Assembly: GCF_019977355.1 (NCBI RefSeq)
Contig: NZ_AP024655.1
Span: 3,038,001-3,102,000 of the forward strand
Length of the DNA stretch: 64,000 nucleotides
Source: Arthrobacter sp. NicSoilB8
GTDB taxonomy: Bacteria > Actinomycetota > Actinomycetes > Actinomycetales > Micrococcaceae
Reading direction: 5' to 3'
The notes under the pieces are model-generated. The model searched no databases and was not told the DNA's origin. It saw only the letters and a program-made list of their open reading frames with translations. The translations under genes were made by a program, and so were the position numbers. Shown one piece after another: positions 45,249 through 58,501 of the stretch. The number at the start of each line of letters is the position of its first letter. The first letter of the stretch is position 1.

Positions 45249-46124
45249 CTAGCGCACGGCGACGCGGATCCGGTTGCGCCACGGGTCCTCGAAGCGCAGC
45301 TCGGCGCCGGTGTGGTGCGCGGCGACGCCGGCGACCTTCAGGCGGTCGGCCAGGGCTCCGACGTCGTCACCGGACGGCACTTCAATGAGCACCTCGCCCA
45401 GGCCCAGCGTGTCGCGGCGGGGGCCGGCGCCGCGACTGTTCCACACATTCATGGCCATGTGGTGGTGGTAGCCGCCGGCGGAGACGAACAGCGCCTGGCC
45501 GTGCCAGCCCGCGGTCTTCTCGAAGCCGAGTGTGCCGACGTAAAACTCCTGCGCGGACTGGACGTCGCCCACCTGCAGGTGGACGTGGCCGACGCCGGCG
45601 GCAGCGTCGCGCTGGCCGGTCACGGATTCTTCGGTCAGGAATTGCTGCAGGTAGCGCTGCGGCGGCAGCGCCAGGCTGTCCATCACGACGTTCTTGCCCT
45701 CCCAGGACCACGCCTCCCGCGGCCGGTCCCAGTACAGCTCGATGCCATTGCCCTCGGGGTCGTTAAAGTAGAAGGCCTCGCTGACGAGGTGGTCCGCGCT
45801 CCCGGTGAAGGACTGGGGTTCATACTGGGCCGCGGTGGCAACCGTGGCCGCGAGGGAGTGCTGGTCCTCGAAAAGGAGTGCGGTGTGGAAGAGGCCGGCC
45901 TCACCGCGGGACGGAAGGTTCAAGCCGGGGGCGGGGGCGAGGTGCACCAGCGGCTTCTGCCGGCGGCCCAGATAGAGCCCGCCGTCCTGTTCGGCCACAG
46001 TCTCCAGGCCGAGGGCGCGCTGGTAGTAATCGGTCATGAGCTTCATGTCGCCGACCTTGAGCATCACCGTGCCCATGGTGAGTTCGGCAGGAAGGAGATC
46101 CTGGGTGCTGGTTTCTGCGGTCAT
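45249..46124 (-). CDS. VOC-superfamily (glyoxalase/extradiol dioxygenase-like) protein
   Basis: About 291 residues from ATG 46124 (CCGGAGC upstream), the start favoured over an ATG at 46178. Two VOC modules: LTMGTVMLKVGDMKLMTDYY at the beginning and AAGVGHVHLQVGDVQSAQEF in the middle. It resembles CatE-type catechol 2,3-dioxygenases of Bacillus, with metal ligands expected from His of GVGHVHLQ, His of the GYHHHMAMN block and a C-terminal Glu (TGAELRFEDPWRNRIRV). Ring cleavage is possible but not certain; other two-domain glyoxalases have the same shape. Confidence 0.82.
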   Translation of the reverse strand: MTAETSTQDLLPAELTMGTVMLKVGDMKLMTDYYQRALGLETVAEQDGGLYLGRRQKPLVHLAPAPGLNLPSRGEAGLFHTALLFEDQHSLAATVATAAQYEPQSFTGSADHLVSEAFYFNDPEGNGIELYWDRPREAWSWEGKNVVMDSLALPPQRYLQQFLTEESVTGQRDAAAGVGHVHLQVGDVQSAQEFYVGTLGFEKTAGWHGQALFVSAGGYHHHMAMNVWNSRGAGPRRDTLGLGEVLIEVPSGDDVGALADRLKVAGVAAHHTGAELRFEDPWRNRIRVAVR

Positions 46125-46205
46125 TGAAACGCTCCGGGGTTCTGTGGCCACCGGCTTTCGGTGACTCTGCATACTCATTAAATTACTTGAAGCTTCAATT
46201 TATTC

Positions 46206-50051
<3,846 letters not shown>

Positions 50052-50123
50052 GGTCTAACCCTATGGCACGTCGGTGCTGATGCCGCCGGGCGACACAGTT
50101 CCGGCGGCCCCCAGCAGCTGTGG

Positions 50124-51710
50124 CTACTTGCTGCCGCCGAGGAACTTGTCGAAGCCCTTGGGCAGGTTCAGCTGGGACGGATCGAAGTCGCCGCCCTGCT
50201 GGCCGAACGACGCTCCGGTGGGCAGGGCCTTGGCGCCGGACGCACGCCGCGCCTCGGCGTCGCGCAGTTCCTGTGCCGCCTTGGCCGGGTTGCCGGAGCG
50301 GGCCTTCTTCTTGGGTGCGGCCTTGGCTCCCTTGCGGGGCCCGCCGCCGCCCATGCCGGGCATCCCCGGCATGCCGGGCATGCCGCCGCCTGCGGCCATC
50401 TTCTTCATCATCTTCTGGGCCTGGGCAAAGCGCTCCAGCAGACCGTTGACCTCGGAGACGTGCACGCCGGAACCGCGGGCGATGCGGGCGCGGCGGGAGC
50501 CGTTGATGATCTTCGGCGCGACGCGCTCGTGCGGGGTCATGGACCGGACAATGGCCTCGACGCGGTCGATCTCGCGCTCGTCAAACTGCTCGAGCTGCTG
50601 GCGGATGTTCTGCGCGCCGGGCATCATCATGAGCATTTTCTTCATGGAGCCCATGTTGCGGATCTGCTGCATCTGGGCGAGGAAGTCGTCCAGGGTGAAG
50701 TCTTCCTGGTCGGCGAACTTCTTCGCCATCCGGGCGGCTTCGTCCTTGTCCCAGGACTTCTCGGCCTGTTCGATCAGGGTCAGGACGTCACCCATGTCGA
50801 GGATGCGCGAGGCCATGCGGTCCGGGTGGAAGAGCTCGAAGTCGTCCAGGCCCTCACCGGTGGACGCGAACATGACCGGCTTGCCGGTCACCGATGTGAC
50901 AGAAAGCGCGGCACCGCCGCGGGCGTCGCCGTCGAGCTTGGAGAGCACGATGCCGGTGAAGTTGACGCCCTCGTCGAACGCCATGGCGGTGTTGACGGCG
51001 TCCTGCCCGATCATGGAGTCGATCACGTACAGGACTTCGTTGGGGACGATCGCCCGGCGGATCTGGCGCGCCTGCTCCATCATGTCGGCGTCGATGCCGA
51101 GACGGCCGGCGGTGTCCACGATCACGACGTCGTGGAGGGTGCGCTTGGCTTCCTCGACACCGGCACGGGCGACCTCGACAGGGTCACCGGCCGGGCGGTC
51201 GAGTTCGGTGGAGGTGGCGCCCGGGTGCGGGGCGAACACGGGTACGCCGGCGCGCTGCCCGACCACCTGCAGCTGGGTGACGGCGTTGGGGCGCTGGAGG
51301 TCGCAGGCCACGAGCATGGGGCTGTGGCCCTGGGCCTTGAGCCACTTGGACAGCTTGCCGGCCAGGGTGGTCTTACCGGCGCCCTGGAGGCCGGCCAGCA
51401 TGATGATCGTGGGGCCAGTCTTGGCCAGGCGGATCCTGCGGGTCTCGCCGCCGAGGATCTCGACGAGTTCCTCGTTGACGATCTTCACGATCTGCTGGCT
51501 CGGGTTCAGCGCGCCGGAGACCTCGGCGCCGAGGGCACGCTCGCGCACCCGGCCGGTGAACTCCCGGACCACGGGCACGGCGACGTCGGCGTCCAGGAGG
51601 GCACGCCGGATTTCGCGGACTGTGGCGTCAACGTCCGCCTCGGTCAGGCGGCCCTTGCCACGAAGATTCTTGAAGGTTGCTGTCAACCGGTCAGAGAGTG
51701 AATTGAACAC
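50124..51710 (-). CDS. ffh: Signal recognition particle protein Ffh
   Basis: 528 residues. N domain, G domain with GLQGAGKTTLAGKLSKWL, DTAGRLGIDADMMEQ, and the Met-rich M domain (MKKMLMMMPGAQNIRQ, and GMPGMPGMPGM tail). Ffh with 4.5S RNA targets membrane proteins and pairs with FtsY, encoded here at 58.5-59.7 kb. No RNA gene for SRP was seen in the window. Confidence 0.97.
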   Translation of the reverse strand: MFNSLSDRLTATFKNLRGKGRLTEADVDATVREIRRALLDADVAVPVVREFTGRVRERALGAEVSGALNPSQQIVKIVNEELVEILGGETRRIRLAKTGPTIIMLAGLQGAGKTTLAGKLSKWLKAQGHSPMLVACDLQRPNAVTQLQVVGQRAGVPVFAPHPGATSTELDRPAGDPVEVARAGVEEAKRTLHDVVIVDTAGRLGIDADMMEQARQIRRAIVPNEVLYVIDSMIGQDAVNTAMAFDEGVNFTGIVLSKLDGDARGGAALSVTSVTGKPVMFASTGEGLDDFELFHPDRMASRILDMGDVLTLIEQAEKSWDKDEAARMAKKFADQEDFTLDDFLAQMQQIRNMGSMKKMLMMMPGAQNIRQQLEQFDEREIDRVEAIVRSMTPHERVAPKIINGSRRARIARGSGVHVSEVNGLLERFAQAQKMMKKMAAGGGMPGMPGMPGMGGGGPRKGAKAAPKKKARSGNPAKAAQELRDAEARRASGAKALPTGASFGQQGGDFDPSQLNLPKGFDKFLGGSK

Positions 51711-51862
51711 GCGCCGTGCACTTCTTTCAGTGGATCTACAGGTGGCGGCCGGTCCGGCTCGCCAGCGTCGTGACTGGTGTTCGCCTGAACGAACCGCCTC
51801 GACAACGGGACTCGACTATCTAGGGTACCAAGATGCGCCTTCAAGATGGCATGCTGGCGTAG

Positions 51863-53251
51863 GTGACCAGCCAAACAACTGTAAAAACCCTACTGATCCT
51901 CGGCGCCTCGGGCGACCTCACCGGCAGGCTCCTGCTGCCCGGGCTGGCCCGCCTGGTGGGCCGGGGCCGCGCCGATGGCCTCACCCTGGCCGGCGCGGGA
52001 TCGGACCCCTGGACGCCGGAGCAGTGGTCGGACCGGATCGAGGAGTCCTTCGCGGACGAAAACTCCCAGGCCGACGTCTACGGCAAGCATGAGCTGAAGC
52101 GGATCCGCCAGGACAGCGCCTACCACCAGCTCGATGTCACGGCCGAGGGGCAGCTCGCCGGGCTGCTGGCGCAGCTGGAGGGCCCCGTGGCCGTCTACTT
52201 CGCCCTTCCGCCGCATGTGAGCCAGCTGGCGTGCGAGGCGCTGGCACCGGAGGACGTGCCCGCCGGGACCCGGCTGGTGATGGAGAAGCCGTTCGGCTCG
52301 GACGAGGAGTCCGCGCGGCACCTGAACAGGACGCTGGCGTCGCTGGTCCCGGAGGACCACATCCACCGGGTGGACCACTTCCTGGGCAAGGCGACGGTGC
52401 TGAACATCCTGGGCCTGCGCTTCGCGAACGCTTTCCTCGAACCCGTCTGGAACCGCGCGACCATCGAAAAAGTGGAGATCATCTTCGACGAGGATCTCGC
52501 CCTGGAGGGTCGCGCCCGTTATTACGACGGCGCCGGCGCCCTCCGCGACATGATCCAGAGCCACCTGCTCCAGATCATGGCCCTCCTGGCGATCGAGCCG
52601 CCGGCATCCCTGGACGAGCGGGACCTGCGTGATGCGGTGGCCACGGTGCTGCGTGCCAGCAGCATCAAGGCGCCCTACGCCAAGAGCACCCGCCGCGCCC
52701 GGTACACCGCTGGCACCATCGACGGCCGCAAGATCCCCGACTACGTCAAAGAGAGCGGGGTGGATCCTGCCAGGAACACGGAGACCCTGGCCGAGGTCGA
52801 GGTGCAGATCGACAACTGGCGCTGGGCGGGCGTGCCGTTCATCCTGCGCTCGGGCAAGGCCCTCGGCGGAAAGCGCAAGGAAGCCGTGGTCACGTTCCGG
52901 CCGGTGCCGCACCTGCCCAAGGGATTCACGGGGGTGGACTCCCCCAACCAGCTCAGGATCGGGTTCGGACCGGACACGCTGCAGTTCGACGTCGACGTCA
53001 ACGGTCCGGGCGATGTTCTGCGCCTGGACCGGGCCATGCTGCAGGCCGAGCTGAGCGCCTCCGAGCTCCTGCCGTACGGCGAAGTCCTGGAAGGGGTCCT
53101 CACGGGCGATCCCCTGTTGTCAGTGCGTGCCGATACAGCCGAGGACTGCTGGCGCATCCTGGCGCCGGTGCTGAAGTCCTGGGCCGCCGGACATGTTCCG
53201 CTGGAGGACTATCCTGCCGGGACGTCCGGCCCGGAGGACTGGCCGGCGTAG
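51863..53251 (+). CDS. zwf: Glucose-6-phosphate dehydrogenase
   Basis: 462 residues from GTG 51863. The Rossmann GASGDLTGRLLLPGLARL is at about 13-30; LVMEKPFGSDEESARHLN and HRVDHFLGKATVLN are the substrate motifs (RIDHYLGK family signature with FLGKA). It makes 6-phosphogluconolactone and NADPH; gnd at 7.5 kb works two steps on. It stands alone here, away from the usual tkt-tal-zwf-opcA set, so this may be a second isozyme. Both neighbours (ffh and glnB) are on the other strand. Confidence 0.9.
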   Translation: MTSQTTVKTLLILGASGDLTGRLLLPGLARLVGRGRADGLTLAGAGSDPWTPEQWSDRIEESFADENSQADVYGKHELKRIRQDSAYHQLDVTAEGQLAGLLAQLEGPVAVYFALPPHVSQLACEALAPEDVPAGTRLVMEKPFGSDEESARHLNRTLASLVPEDHIHRVDHFLGKATVLNILGLRFANAFLEPVWNRATIEKVEIIFDEDLALEGRARYYDGAGALRDMIQSHLLQIMALLAIEPPASLDERDLRDAVATVLRASSIKAPYAKSTRRARYTAGTIDGRKIPDYVKESGVDPARNTETLAEVEVQIDNWRWAGVPFILRSGKALGGKRKEAVVTFRPVPHLPKGFTGVDSPNQLRIGFGPDTLQFDVDVNGPGDVLRLDRAMLQAELSASELLPYGEVLEGVLTGDPLLSVRADTAEDCWRILAPVLKSWAAGHVPLEDYPAGTSGPEDWPA

Positions 53252-53287
53252 GCGCCGGGCTGAGCAGGAACGACTGAGCGCGAACGA

Positions 53288-53329
53288 CACAGCGGGCCGG
53301 ATGCCTTTTCAGGTATCCGGCCCGCTGTG
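53288..53329. terminator. Bidirectional terminator between zwf and glnB
   Basis: 15-bp perfect stem CACAGCGGGCCGGAT (53288-53302) with its complement 53315-53329. The trailing TTGGCCCCGCTGTGTTGG repeats the stem sequence. It lies between convergent zwf and glnB. Confidence 0.8.
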
Positions 53330-53393
53330 TTGGCCCCGCTGTGTTGGTCCCGCTGTGCCCGGCTCCCGTTCCGGGGCCGGAGCGGGGAGCCCG

Positions 53394-53732
53394 CTAGATC
53401 GCTGCCGAGCCGCGCTCTCCGGTGCGGACCCTGACAGCCTCGAACACATCCATCGTCCAGACCTTGCCGTCGCCGGCCCGGCCGGTGTTCGAACTGGCGA
53501 TGATGACATCGAGGATGTCGTCCGCCTGTTCGTCGGTGGCCAGTACTTCTACCCGGATCTTGGGCAGGAGGTCCACGTTGTATTCGGCCCCGCGGTACAC
53601 CTCGGTGTAACCGCGCTGCCGGCCGTAGCCGCTGGCCGCGCTGACCGTGAGGCCCTGCACACCGTAGGCTTCCAGGCCTTCGCGAATAGCCTCAAGCTTT
53701 TCCGGACGGACGATTGCCGTGATCAGTTTCAT
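53394..53732 (-). CDS. glnB: Nitrogen regulatory protein PII
   Basis: 112 residues. MKLITAIVRPEKLEAIREGL opens it; the T-loop holds the modification Tyr in YTEVYRGAEYNVDLLPKI; ATP-binding region TGRAGDGKVW is present. It integrates 2-oxoglutarate and ATP levels. Its ATG overlaps the amtB stop. In actinobacteria glnD usually follows; here it does not. Confidence 0.97.
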   Translation of the reverse strand: MKLITAIVRPEKLEAIREGLEAYGVQGLTVSAASGYGRQRGYTEVYRGAEYNVDLLPKIRVEVLATDEQADDILDVIIASSNTGRAGDGKVWTMDVFEAVRVRTGERGSAAI

Positions 53733-55093
53733 GCCCCCACACTTTCCTTACCCGTTGCGTTCGTCTTGCCGTTGGACGTTGGGTCCACCGGAGCTGCGGA
53801 GACTGTTTCCTCCTGCGGCTTGCCGGTGATCAGTTCGTGCAGCGGCTGGAAGCTGCCGCCGTGGCCGCCGACGCCGAACTCGTACGCCGTCTCGGCGTGC
53901 AGGCTCAGGTCCACGCCGACTACCTCCTGTTCCTGGGAGACCCGGAAGCCCATGAGCTTGTGGATCGGGAAGGCGATGACGAAGGTCATCACTGCGGTGA
54001 AGGCGATCGCGATCAGGGCCGCGAGGGTCTGGGCGACCAGCTGCGTGGTGCCGCCGCCGTAGAACAGGCCCGCGGTGCCCTGGGTCGGGGTGGCGAGGAA
54101 GCCGATTGCCACGGTGCCGACAACACCGGAGACGAGGTGGACGCCGACGACGTCGAGCGAGTCGTCGTAGCCGAACTTGAACTTCAGGCCGACGGCGAGG
54201 GCGGAAGCCACACCGGCCACGACGCCGAGGGCGATCGCGCCGAGCGGGGAGACGTTGGCGCAGGCCGGGGTGATGGCGACGAGACCTGCCACCACACCGG
54301 AGGCTGCACCGAGGGACGTCGGGTGACCGTCGCGGAAGCGTTCCACGGCGAGCCAGCCGAGCATGGCGGCGGCCGGGGCGGCCAGGGTGTTGATCCAGAT
54401 CAGGCCGGCCTGTTCAACGGTCGCAGCAGCGCCGGCGTTGAAGCCGAACCAGCCGAACCACAGGATGGCGGCACCGAGCATGACGAACGGAATGTTGTGC
54501 GGGCGGTGGTTCGGGTCCTTGCCGAAGCCCTTGCGGTTGCCGATGATCAGAACCAGGATCAGGCCCGCGACGCCGGCGTTGATGTGGACCACGGTGCCGC
54601 CGGCGAAGTCGATGACCGGCGCGAACGTCTGGCCGAACCAGCCATCAGCAGAGAAGAGGCCGCCGCCCCAGACCATGAAGGCCAGCGGCGCGTAGACCAG
54701 GGTGGCCCAGATGGGGGTGAAGACAACCCACGCGGAGAACTTGGCGCGGTCGGCGACCGCGCCGGAGATCAGGGCCACCGTGATGATGGCGAAGGTGGCT
54801 GCGTAGCCGACCTTGAGCAGATCAGCAGGTTCGGTGAAGCCGTGGAGGCCGAAGTGGCTGAAAGGGTTCGCGAAGATCTGGAAGAAGTTGTCCTCGTTGC
54901 TCGTAGCCATCGAAGCGCCCCACAGGACCCACATGATGCCAACGGTTCCAATGGCGACGAAGCTCATCATCATCATGTTCAAAGCCGACTTGGCGCGAGT
55001 CATGCCGCCGTAGAAGAATGCCAGGCCCGGGGTCATGAACAGCACTAGCGCTGCGGCGACCAGGAGCCAAACGAGACCTGCGGTGAGTTCCAT
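53729..55093 (-). CDS. amtB: Ammonium transporter AmtB
   Basis: 454 residues, eleven membrane segments. Signature pore blocks: GLAFFYGGMTRAKSALNMMM, DFAGGTVVHINAGVAGLIL and GFNAGAAATVEQAGLI, LVSGVVGTVAIGFLATP. It conducts ammonium and is blocked by PII, whose gene overlaps it. Length and sequence are ordinary. Confidence 0.97.
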   Translation of the reverse strand: MELTAGLVWLLVAAALVLFMTPGLAFFYGGMTRAKSALNMMMMSFVAIGTVGIMWVLWGASMATSNEDNFFQIFANPFSHFGLHGFTEPADLLKVGYAATFAIITVALISGAVADRAKFSAWVVFTPIWATLVYAPLAFMVWGGGLFSADGWFGQTFAPVIDFAGGTVVHINAGVAGLILVLIIGNRKGFGKDPNHRPHNIPFVMLGAAILWFGWFGFNAGAAATVEQAGLIWINTLAAPAAAMLGWLAVERFRDGHPTSLGAASGVVAGLVAITPACANVSPLGAIALGVVAGVASALAVGLKFKFGYDDSLDVVGVHLVSGVVGTVAIGFLATPTQGTAGLFYGGGTTQLVAQTLAALIAIAFTAVMTFVIAFPIHKLMGFRVSQEQEVVGVDLSLHAETAYEFGVGGHGGSFQPLHELITGKPQEETVSAAPVDPTSNGKTNATGKESVGA

Positions 55094-55258
55094 GGTCTAC
55101 GTCCTCTCTTGCTATTAGGTGCGGAGTAGTCCGCCGGTCCCAACGCATTATTTGCGTTCTAGTAAAGAGTTTCGCGGGGCTGTGTTTCGCTGGCGGAGGA
55201 TTTACATTGCCGGGTTGTTACAAGAACCTCCCTGACGTAAATGGTGCATCTCACACTT

Positions 55259-55274
55259 GTTACGGTTATGTTTC
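55259..55274. promoter_or_regulatory. Candidate GlnR-type half sites upstream of amtB
   Basis: On the minus strand GAAAC-N6-GTAAC, and further GAGAT and TTTAC boxes at six-base steps, look like the a/b boxes (GTNAC, GAAAC) of GlnR operators of actinobacteria. It lies about 170 bp upstream of amtB and close to the MFS gene on the other strand. Confidence 0.4.
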
Positions 55275-55343
55275 ATCGGCTTAATCTCGCGCTTGAGCGC
55301 CGGCAGCCCGCCGGCCCCGATTCGACCCAAGGACGACCGCACT

Positions 55344-56594
55344 ATGAGCAACACCTCCCGCCCCGCCGGCGAAGCAGCCCCCAAGGTGCCCGCCCGGGCG
55401 CCGGGGCGTCCGCGCCTGCCCCGGGATATCAAGGTGATGCTGGTCGCGGCCTTCCTGATCGCCATCGGTTTTGGCCTCGTCGCACCGGTGTTGCCCCAGT
55501 TCGCGACCACATTCGACGTCGGCGCGACGGCGGCAGCGGTGATCGTGAGCATCTTCGCTTTCATGCGGCTCGTCTTCGCCCCGGCCGGCGGCGCCCTGAT
55601 CGTGAAGCTGGGCGAGCGGCCCGTGTACGTTGCCGGGCTGCTGATCGTGGCGGCGTCGACGGCGGCCTGCGCCTTCGCCCAGGACTACTGGCAGCTGCTG
55701 ATTTTCCGCGGCCTGGGCGGTGCGGGCTCGGTGATGTTCACCGTGGCGTCCATGGCGCTCGTGGTCCGGCTCGCGCCGCCGGAAAGCCGGGGCCGGGTTT
55801 CCGGTGCCTACGCCTCGGCCTTCCTGATCGGCAACGTCTGCGGCCCGATCGTCGGCGGCCTGCTCGCCGGCTTCGGGCTGAGGGTTCCGTTCCTGGCGTA
55901 CGCGGCGGCCCTGCTGCTGGCCGCCCTCGTGGTGCAGACCCAGCTCAGCCACGTCCCGGCCGCCTCGCGGCAGTCCGGCGCCACGGCTCCGGCGATGGAA
56001 CTGCGCGACGCGCTGCGGGACAGCGCGTACCGGGCCGGCCTGTTTTCGAGTTTCGCCAATGGCTGGGCCACGTTCGGGGTGAGGATGGCCACAGTGCCGC
56101 TGTTCGCCGTCGTGGCGCTCGGCGCCGGTCCGGAATCCGCGGGCTGGGCACTGGCCGTGTTTGCGGGCGGGAACGCGGTGGCACTGACGTTTTCCGGCCG
56201 CATGGCGGACAGCCTGGGCCGAAAACCCCTCCTGCTGGCCGGGCTGCTGGTCACCGGCACGGCCACGGCGGCGATCGGGTTCACGCACCAGCTGCCCTGG
56301 TTCCTGCTCGCGTCCGCCTGTGCCGGGATCGGTTCCGGGCTGCTCGGACCGGCCCAGCAGGCTGCCATCGCGGACGTGATCGGCAATGAGCGCTCGGGCG
56401 GGCGGGTGCTGGCCGTCTTCCAGATGGCCTCCGACAGCGGCGCGATCGTCGGGCCGGTGGTGGCCGGGCTGCTGGCGGACCGGCTGGGCTACGGCTGGGC
56501 CTTCGGGGTCACGGGCGGGATGCTGCTGGCCGCGGCCGCCGCATGGGTGCCGGCCCGCGAAACCTTCGGCCGCGCCGCCGCGAAGGGCGCGTGA
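55344..56594 (+). CDS. MFS transporter, drug-exporter type
   Basis: 416 residues from ATG 55344 (AAGGA upstream). Twelve membrane segments; VMLVAAFLIAIGFGLVAPVL is helix 1 and GALIVKLGERPVYVAG takes the motif A position (variant of G-x-L-a-D-r-x-G-r). MDR-type H+ antiporter; substrate unknown. The frame is open upstream to 55257, but lacks a start signal. Confidence 0.85.
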   Translation: MSNTSRPAGEAAPKVPARAPGRPRLPRDIKVMLVAAFLIAIGFGLVAPVLPQFATTFDVGATAAAVIVSIFAFMRLVFAPAGGALIVKLGERPVYVAGLLIVAASTAACAFAQDYWQLLIFRGLGGAGSVMFTVASMALVVRLAPPESRGRVSGAYASAFLIGNVCGPIVGGLLAGFGLRVPFLAYAAALLLAALVVQTQLSHVPAASRQSGATAPAMELRDALRDSAYRAGLFSSFANGWATFGVRMATVPLFAVVALGAGPESAGWALAVFAGGNAVALTFSGRMADSLGRKPLLLAGLLVTGTATAAIGFTHQLPWFLLASACAGIGSGLLGPAQQAAIADVIGNERSGGRVLAVFQMASDSGAIVGPVVAGLLADRLGYGWAFGVTGGMLLAAAAAWVPARETFGRAAAKGA

Positions 56595-56718
56595 CCTGCG
56601 GCGCTGCCGCCACGGATCACCGCGCTCGGGGCCCTGTTTCGGACCGTCCGGTCAGCGGCGGCGCCCTCCCTTGGCTAAGCTGGGGGCACTTGCCACAATC
56701 TTCCGGAGGTAATCCCCC

Positions 56719-58434
56719 ATGGCCAGATTCGACTCTTCCCCCGGGAAAGCCGATAGCCCCGACCCCGCCGATCCCGCGAATGCGGGACAGCCCGCGGGAA
56801 AAACCGCGGGAAAAAGCAAGCGCGCACGGATCATTGCCGGCGCCGGAATCGTCGCCGTCGTCGCTGCAACGGCGGTGCTGATTCCGCTCACTTTCGGCAG
56901 CCCGACGCCGGCCCCGCCGGCCGCTTCCGAGACCGCCCCGTCGTCGGCACCCGCGCCCACCCCCGCCGAGGTGGGGCCGCCGGTCACCTACTACCAGCAG
57001 CCGGGGCCGCCGGCCGGGTCACCGCTGGAAAAAGTTGAACCGCTCAAGGTCGATGTCTCTAACGACCTCGTGGGCACGTCCCTGAACAAGGGCGTGACCG
57101 GAATCTCCCTGGAGGCCACGGATCTGGCCGACCCGGACCTCAGCAGCGATAACGCGTCGATGGTCAAGCTCCTGAAGGAGATCGACCAGCCCGTCCTGCG
57201 CTTCGGCGGCAACGCCGTGGACCGGCGCTTCTTCTGGACGTCCACCGGCGAGGCGATCCCCGCCGGCTACAAGGGGGACAAGACGCACCCGGTCAAGGCC
57301 GTGGGCCCGGCAGACCTGGCCCGGCTCAAGACACTGCTGGAGGCCGGAAACGCCAAAGTCAGCCTCACGGTGGACCTGGGCCACTACGACCCGGCCCGGG
57401 CGGCGGACATGGTCAAGTTTGCTTCCCAGACTTTCGGTGACCGGCTGCTCAGCATCACCGTGGGCAACGAGCCCAACGGCTTCGTGTTCAACGATGTCAA
57501 GGCCGGCAGCGGCTACAGCCTGGAGCAGTATGTCCGGGAACTGAAGGACTACGCCAACGCGATCTACGCCGTGGCCCCCAACGTGCCGATCTCCGGACCG
57601 GGCGCCTATGACCAGAAGTGGTGGCAGCCGTTCGTCGATGCGGACATCCCGCAGAAGAAGATCCTGACGTTCCATAACTACCCGCTCTACAGCTGTGACG
57701 GCAGCGATCCCAAGGGCTCGCCCACGATTGCCAACCTGATGAGCCAGCTGATGCACGACCGGGCCGCCGACTACCAGAAGTCCGCCCTCGCAGTCGGCCA
57801 GGCCGCGGGCCTGGAGACGTGGCTCCCGGAAACCGGGATCGCGGCATGCCCCGGCTCGAACGAGACCTCCCGCACCCACGCCTCGGCGCTGTGGGCGGCC
57901 GATTATTCCCTCAACGCAGCGCAGCTGGGCATTACCCGGATCGGCTTCCACAGCTCGCTGCTCACGTGCAAGGGCGGGCCGCCCCTGTCCGCCATCTGCA
58001 GCGCCGGCGCCTACCCGTTCGGTAACGGCCAGATGTCCGGCCGGGCCAACTTCTTCGGCATTTCCATGGTGGCCGAGCTTGAGGCCGGAAAGTTCATGAA
58101 ACTGAACAGCTCCGGAGGCGGCCTCGCGTTCAGCTACGCGCTGCAGAACGCGGACGGCAGCACCAGCGTGGTGATCGTCAACGAGAACGACCCCGAAAAG
58201 GCCGCGCAGACTGACGTCACGCTTAACCTGCCGGGCAGGCCCGTGACCGGGACCATGACCCAGCTCAGCGGGCCCAGCTACAAGGCCGAGGACCAGACCG
58301 TCATCGACGGCGCCAAGACCGAGTCCAAGCCCCTCGCCGAGCGCCCCACGGTGCCCGGCTTCGCGTACAAGTCCCAGACGCAGCAGTTCAAGCTGACCGC
58401 AGGCACAGTGACGGTCCTGAACTTCAAGTACTAG
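56719..58434 (+). CDS. Secreted or membrane-anchored GH79-like glycoside hydrolase
   Basis: 571 residues. Residues 1-37 are polar, then one membrane segment (about 38-57, IIAGAGIVAVVAATAVLIPL), then a Pro/Ala-rich stretch to about 100. The catalytic barrel resembles clan GH-A family 79 (beta-glucuronidase/heparanase-like): acid/base Glu251 in ITVGNEPNGF, nucleophile Glu371 in TWLPETGIAACPG, and RFGGNAVDRRFFW at the active-site edge. The C-terminal beta domain fits the 79C module. It may trim uronic-acid-containing polysaccharides at the cell surface. Start codon has GGAGG nearby; a strong hairpin follows. Confidence 0.75.
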   Translation: MARFDSSPGKADSPDPADPANAGQPAGKTAGKSKRARIIAGAGIVAVVAATAVLIPLTFGSPTPAPPAASETAPSSAPAPTPAEVGPPVTYYQQPGPPAGSPLEKVEPLKVDVSNDLVGTSLNKGVTGISLEATDLADPDLSSDNASMVKLLKEIDQPVLRFGGNAVDRRFFWTSTGEAIPAGYKGDKTHPVKAVGPADLARLKTLLEAGNAKVSLTVDLGHYDPARAADMVKFASQTFGDRLLSITVGNEPNGFVFNDVKAGSGYSLEQYVRELKDYANAIYAVAPNVPISGPGAYDQKWWQPFVDADIPQKKILTFHNYPLYSCDGSDPKGSPTIANLMSQLMHDRAADYQKSALAVGQAAGLETWLPETGIAACPGSNETSRTHASALWAADYSLNAAQLGITRIGFHSSLLTCKGGPPLSAICSAGAYPFGNGQMSGRANFFGISMVAELEAGKFMKLNSSGGGLAFSYALQNADGSTSVVIVNENDPEKAAQTDVTLNLPGRPVTGTMTQLSGPSYKAEDQTVIDGAKTESKPLAERPTVPGFAYKSQTQQFKLTAGTVTVLNFKY

Positions 58435-58445
58435 CCGCTTCAAGG

Positions 58446-58492
58446 CAATAAAGAATGCCCCGGTCCTTCTGGACCGGGGCATTCTCTTATTG
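58446..58492. terminator. Bidirectional terminator between the GH79-like gene and ftsY
   Basis: 15-bp perfect stem AGAATGCCCCGGTCC (58452-58466) with its complement 58471-58485, a four-base TTCT loop, and outer CAATAA/TTATTG pairing. It lies between convergent stop codons. Confidence 0.9.
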
Positions 58493-58501
58493 CGGCACCT
58501 G

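Noticed and set aside
44643..45252. Open frames inside the GGACAT array
   Set aside because: The peptides are just translations of the 142-bp unit, exist on both strands and have no ribosome sites.
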